A stretch of DNA of 35,572 nt, taken from contig JADZCI010000039.1 in assembly GCA_020851655.1 (NCBI GenBank), forward strand, positions 1 through 35,572, in the 5' to 3' direction. Below are positions 32,914 to 35,572 of this stretch, piece by piece. Source of the DNA: Bryobacterales bacterium. GTDB lineage: Bacteria; Acidobacteriota; Terriglobia; Bryobacterales; Bryobacteraceae. The first letter of the stretch is position 1. Each line of letters opens with the position of its first letter. A program made the translations under genes and the position numbers. The notes beneath the pieces were generated by a model. It was given only the letters and a program-made list of their open reading frames with translations, had not been told where the DNA came from and made no database searches.

Positions 32914-33744
32914 TTAGAGCCCGGATACCGCCTTCTTCCGAAGAGTATCCTTGCCGGCGCCGGGCGGGGTGAAGCGCCTGAGATACCAGTCCATCAGTTG
33001 TGGAGCCAACGCCTCGAGAAGGACGAAAGGCCGCGCGACCCAGGGCACATAGACGGTCCGCTGGCGGCGTTCAATTGCCTTGACAACCTTTCCGGCTACC
33101 GTGCCGGGTGAAGCGGCGAGGCGAATGTTCCTGACACGCTCAGGGGCTTCCCCGGTGAGGACGTGATCTCGAAAATGGGTATCGACGACACCGGGGCAGA
33201 CCCGAACGAGGTGTATCCGGCTCCCGGCGAGTTCTCTCCGCAGGGAATTGTGAATGGAATCCAAAGCGGCTTTGGAGGCGCAGTAAGCCGCCGCCCACGG
33301 CATGGGCACCGTCGAAGAAACAGAGCTTATGTTGACGATTGTGCCGGATCCTTTGCGGCGCATGAACGGAACCACCAACTGGGCCATAGCCAGCGGTGCA
33401 AACACATTGATATCGAAGAGGCGCGGGACTAACTCCAAGGGGACTTCGGAAGGCGCCGCGTATAAGCCGACTCCGGCGCTGTTCACAAGGATGTCAAGTG
33501 AGCCGTAAGTGGCGATGGCGCGCACGACGGCGGTTTCGCGGGCCGCGGCTGAAGTAACATCACCGGCAATGGTTAGAACGCCTGGCGCGGCGACCTGGTC
33601 GAGTTCAGGAGATGGCAGGGCCAAGACGGCGACCTTCCAGCCCTTGGCGGCAAAGGCGCGCACGCAAGCCGCGCCAATCCCTTGCGATCCTCCAGTTACT
33701 AAAGCAACGGGCGTGGCGGCGGCATCGAATACACGAGATCCCAC
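32914..33744 (-). CDS. Short-chain dehydrogenase/reductase
   Basis: A 276-residue classical SDR. TGGSQGIG (residues 17-24) binds NAD(P), with NSAG at 88-91. The catalytic Ser141, Tyr154 and Lys158 are in ISSVSS and AAYCASK. A C-terminal hydrophobic and basic tail (YVPWVARPFVLLEALAPQLM, then DWYLRRF) suggests membrane association, as in lipid- or sterol-type SDRs. The start is GTG 33744 with AAGAGATAGG upstream. The substrate is unknown. It lies 18 bp upstream of the GT-C gene and 60 bp downstream of the RND adaptor gene. Confidence 0.92.
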   Translation of the reverse strand: MGSRVFDAAATPVALVTGGSQGIGAACVRAFAAKGWKVAVLALPSPELDQVAAPGVLTIAGDVTSAAARETAVVRAIATYGSLDILVNSAGVGLYAAPSEVPLELVPRLFDINVFAPLAMAQLVVPFMRRKGSGTIVNISSVSSTVPMPWAAAYCASKAALDSIHNSLRRELAGSRIHLVRVCPGVVDTHFRDHVLTGEAPERVRNIRLAASPGTVAGKVVKAIERRQRTVYVPWVARPFVLLEALAPQLMDWYLRRFTPPGAGKDTLRKKAVSGL

Positions 33745-33804
33745 GACCTATCTCTTAGAACCTCCGATGCAACCAGCATACCTCGTTTCCCACTTAGCGC
33801 CCTG

Positions 33805-34863
33805 CTAGCGGAGCGGCACGCCTTCGCGGATCTCGTCCGACGCCCGCTTGACCACGAGGTCGCCGGGGGCGAGGGGGCCTCGAATTTCGACCAGATCGCC
33901 TTGCCGGACGCCACGGGCGACGTTGACCCATTCCGCTTTGCCGTCTTTCGCGCGTATGACGAAGGTCCGTTCGGTGGTCGCGGCGACCGCTGTTGCCGGG
34001 ACGAGCAGCGAGGGCTGCGTGCGGCGCACGGGCCAGGCGACGCCGGCGTACATGCCCGGCGCCAGCGCGCCGGAGGGGTTCGAAACATCCACTTCGACCG
34101 GCATCGTGCGGGTCTTGACGTCGATGGAGCGGGCGATCCGGGCGACGGCGCCGGAGAAGGTGCGCCCGGGATAGGCGGGAACGGTGAAGCTGACACGCGC
34201 GCCGTTCGGGATTGCGCCCACGTCCGACTCCGGCACGGCAACGACCAGGCGCAGGCGGTGAACCTGTTCCAAATCGAGCAGCGGACCGGACACGGGGCTG
34301 GCCAGCGCGCCGGGATGCACGTAGCGGGCGGTAATCACGCCCGTGAAGGGAGCGTTGATGGTGAGATAGCGTTGCAGTTCCTGGAGCGCGCGCACCGATT
34401 CACGGGCCGAGGCGATGGACTTGGCGATGGCGTCAACCAAGGCCCTGGCGGCATCGGCCGATTTCGAGGCTTGAACGATGTCGTTGGAGGCAACGGCGCC
34501 GGGCGTCTCCGCCGCCTTCCGGAGCCCGGACAGGGTGGCCTCAGCGGCGGCGGCCTTGGCTTCGGCTTCCGCCTTTTCGGCCTCATGATTCTGCACGCGG
34601 GCTTCGGCTTCGGCGATCTGCGCCTTCATCTCCGGCGCGGAGAGAACGGCGAGCGGGTCTCCTTCCTTGACGGCCGACCCGCGATCGACAGCCACGGATT
34701 CGACGATGCCCGAGACGCGCGCGGTGATGGCGACGCGCAGATAGGGAGATAGTTCAGCGGGCAGGTTGATGGTGCGGCCGATCGTTGCGGAGGTGACGGC
34801 GACGGTTTCGATCGTCTGGCCCGGCGCCAGCGCCGCCAACAGGAGGGCACTAAGAAGCTTCAT
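33805..34863 (-). CDS. RND efflux periplasmic adaptor subunit
   Basis: A 352-residue membrane-fusion protein (HlyD/AcrA type) joining an RND pump to an outer-membrane channel. It has a Sec signal (MKLLSALLLAALAPG), a lipoyl half-motif (SGIVESVAVDRGSAVKEGDP), an alpha-helical hairpin rich in Ala and Glu (residues about 80-175, EAEARVQNHEAEKAEAEAKA), the returning lipoyl half (INAPFTGVITARYVHPGALA), and a beta-barrel (RVSFTVPAYPGRTFSGAVAR). Its ATG overlaps the permease gene by 14 bp, so it is coupled to it. No outer-membrane factor gene is seen; it may lie upstream of the window. Confidence 0.94.
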   Translation of the reverse strand: MKLLSALLLAALAPGQTIETVAVTSATIGRTINLPAELSPYLRVAITARVSGIVESVAVDRGSAVKEGDPLAVLSAPEMKAQIAEAEARVQNHEAEKAEAEAKAAAAEATLSGLRKAAETPGAVASNDIVQASKSADAARALVDAIAKSIASARESVRALQELQRYLTINAPFTGVITARYVHPGALASPVSGPLLDLEQVHRLRLVVAVPESDVGAIPNGARVSFTVPAYPGRTFSGAVARIARSIDVKTRTMPVEVDVSNPSGALAPGMYAGVAWPVRRTQPSLLVPATAVAATTERTFVIRAKDGKAEWVNVARGVRQGDLVEIRGPLAPGDLVVKRASDEIREGVPLR

Positions 34864-35572
34864 AGTATTTGCTCGCAGGGTCGGAAGGATCGAGGGAGGC
34901 GGACTGGGCGGACGAGCGTCCCATGAGGACGGCGTAGATAGCGGGGAGAACGGTCAAAGTGGCGAGAGCCGCTCCGAGCAAGCCGCCGATGACGGCGCGT
35001 CCCAACGGCGCGGTCTGCGATCCGCCTTCGCCCAAACCAGCCGCCAGGGGAATCATTCCGGCGATCATGGCCGATGCGGTCATGAGGATGGCGCGCAGGC
35101 GGCCCTGTGCGCCGGTGAAGGCGGCTTCGCGGCTTGGCGCGCCGCCCAAGCGCGCCGTCTCGGCAAAGGAGACGAGCAGGATCGAGTTGGCGGCGGCGAT
35201 TCCGACGGCCATGATGGTTCCGAGAAACGATTGGATGTTGAGGGTCGATCCGGTGGCCAACAGGGCCAGGACGGATCCCAACACCACGGCGGGCAGCGTG
35301 AGGATGACAGCCGCCGACACCCGGAATGACTGGAAGAAAGCGGCCAGCAGGAGGAAGATGACGGCGATCGAAATCGCCAGCCCGCTGGTCAAATTGGCCG
35401 ACGTTTCTTCAAGGGGCGGGATCTGGCCGCGAAGGTTGACGCTGACGCCGCGGGGCGGCGCGCCGGCGCGGCCGAGCGCGGCGCGAATCCGGCGGGCGGC
35501 ATCACCCAAGTCCTGTCCGTGGAGATTGGCAACCAGACTCACCACGCGCTGCATGTTGTACCGCTCGACCAA
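34850..35572 (-). CDS. RND multidrug/efflux permease, C-terminal part (partial)
   Basis: The last 240 residues of an AcrB/MexB-type inner-membrane RND transporter; the frame is open to the right edge. Visible are the end of the porter domain (NLHGQDLGDAARRIRAALGR), then the final transmembrane set, with ISIAVIFLLLAAFFQSFRVS, LPAVVLGSVLALLATGSTLN, SFLGTIMAVGIAAANSILLV and the cytoplasmic-loop/TM11-12 segment with GMIPLAAGLGEGGSQTAPLG. The last is the family's usual ending. The gene order is permease then adaptor, the reverse of acrAB. The exported compound cannot be inferred. Confidence 0.93.
   Translation of the reverse strand: MVERYNMQRVVSLVANLHGQDLGDAARRIRAALGRAGAPPRGVSVNLRGQIPPLEETSANLTSGLAISIAVIFLLLAAFFQSFRVSAAVILTLPAVVLGSVLALLATGSTLNIQSFLGTIMAVGIAAANSILLVSFAETARLGGAPSREAAFTGAQGRLRAILMTASAMIAGMIPLAAGLGEGGSQTAPLGRAVIGGLLGAALATLTVLPAIYAVLMGRSSAQSASLDPSDPASKYYEAS

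Overview
The window looks like chromosome from a high-GC soil bacterium, most likely an Acidobacteriota of the Solibacter/Bryobacter type. This is inferred from the GC-rich codon use, Tat- and Sec-exported carbohydrate enzymes next to a sulfatase, the b558-type succinate dehydrogenase, and a lone HTH gene of a kind that recurs in that group. No marker gene fixes the taxonomy.

Layout. 1-2010: 3' end of a histone-deacetylase-family gene, a convergent LacI regulator with a good promoter, and tRNA-Glu(UUC). 2106-8171: a secreted beta-helix protein, a Tat-type FAD sugar/alditol oxidase, homodimeric pyruvate dehydrogenase E1 (aceE) overlapping an ornithine-cyclodeaminase/alanine-dehydrogenase-type gene, and a small CXXC protein. 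8190-12932 (minus): an alpha/beta hydrolase, a 1006-residue phage-tail-sheath-like protein and a small HTH protein. 13051-20298 (minus): inorganic pyrophosphatase, sulfatase, a secreted toroid-type putative glycosidase and a Tat-exported GH116 glycosidase; the last three look like a glycan-degradation block.

20360-21072 is a small scar. A piece of the 3' half of tRNA-Val lies about 610 bp from the intact tRNA-Val in the same orientation. Between them are remnants of an XRE regulator and a RelE/ParE-type toxin-antitoxin pair, each broken by a frameshift. No integrase remains.

21193-26488: a GT-C membrane glycosyltransferase, a DinB/MDR-dehydrogenase pair, and an exported isochorismatase-like hydrolase translationally coupled to a cytoplasmic UroD-family protein. 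26638-30068: the sdhC-sdhA-sdhB operon (respiratory complex II), compactly spaced. 30076-35572 (minus): an exported DUF5829-like protein, a second GT-C glycosyltransferase, an SDR, and an RND efflux adaptor with the C-terminal part of its inner-membrane permease running off the window.

Most of the window is ordinary housekeeping and catabolic sequence. The two places worth attention are the tail-sheath-like/HTH pair (9266-12932), which stands alone without other phage genes, and the tRNA-Val scar (20360-21072).
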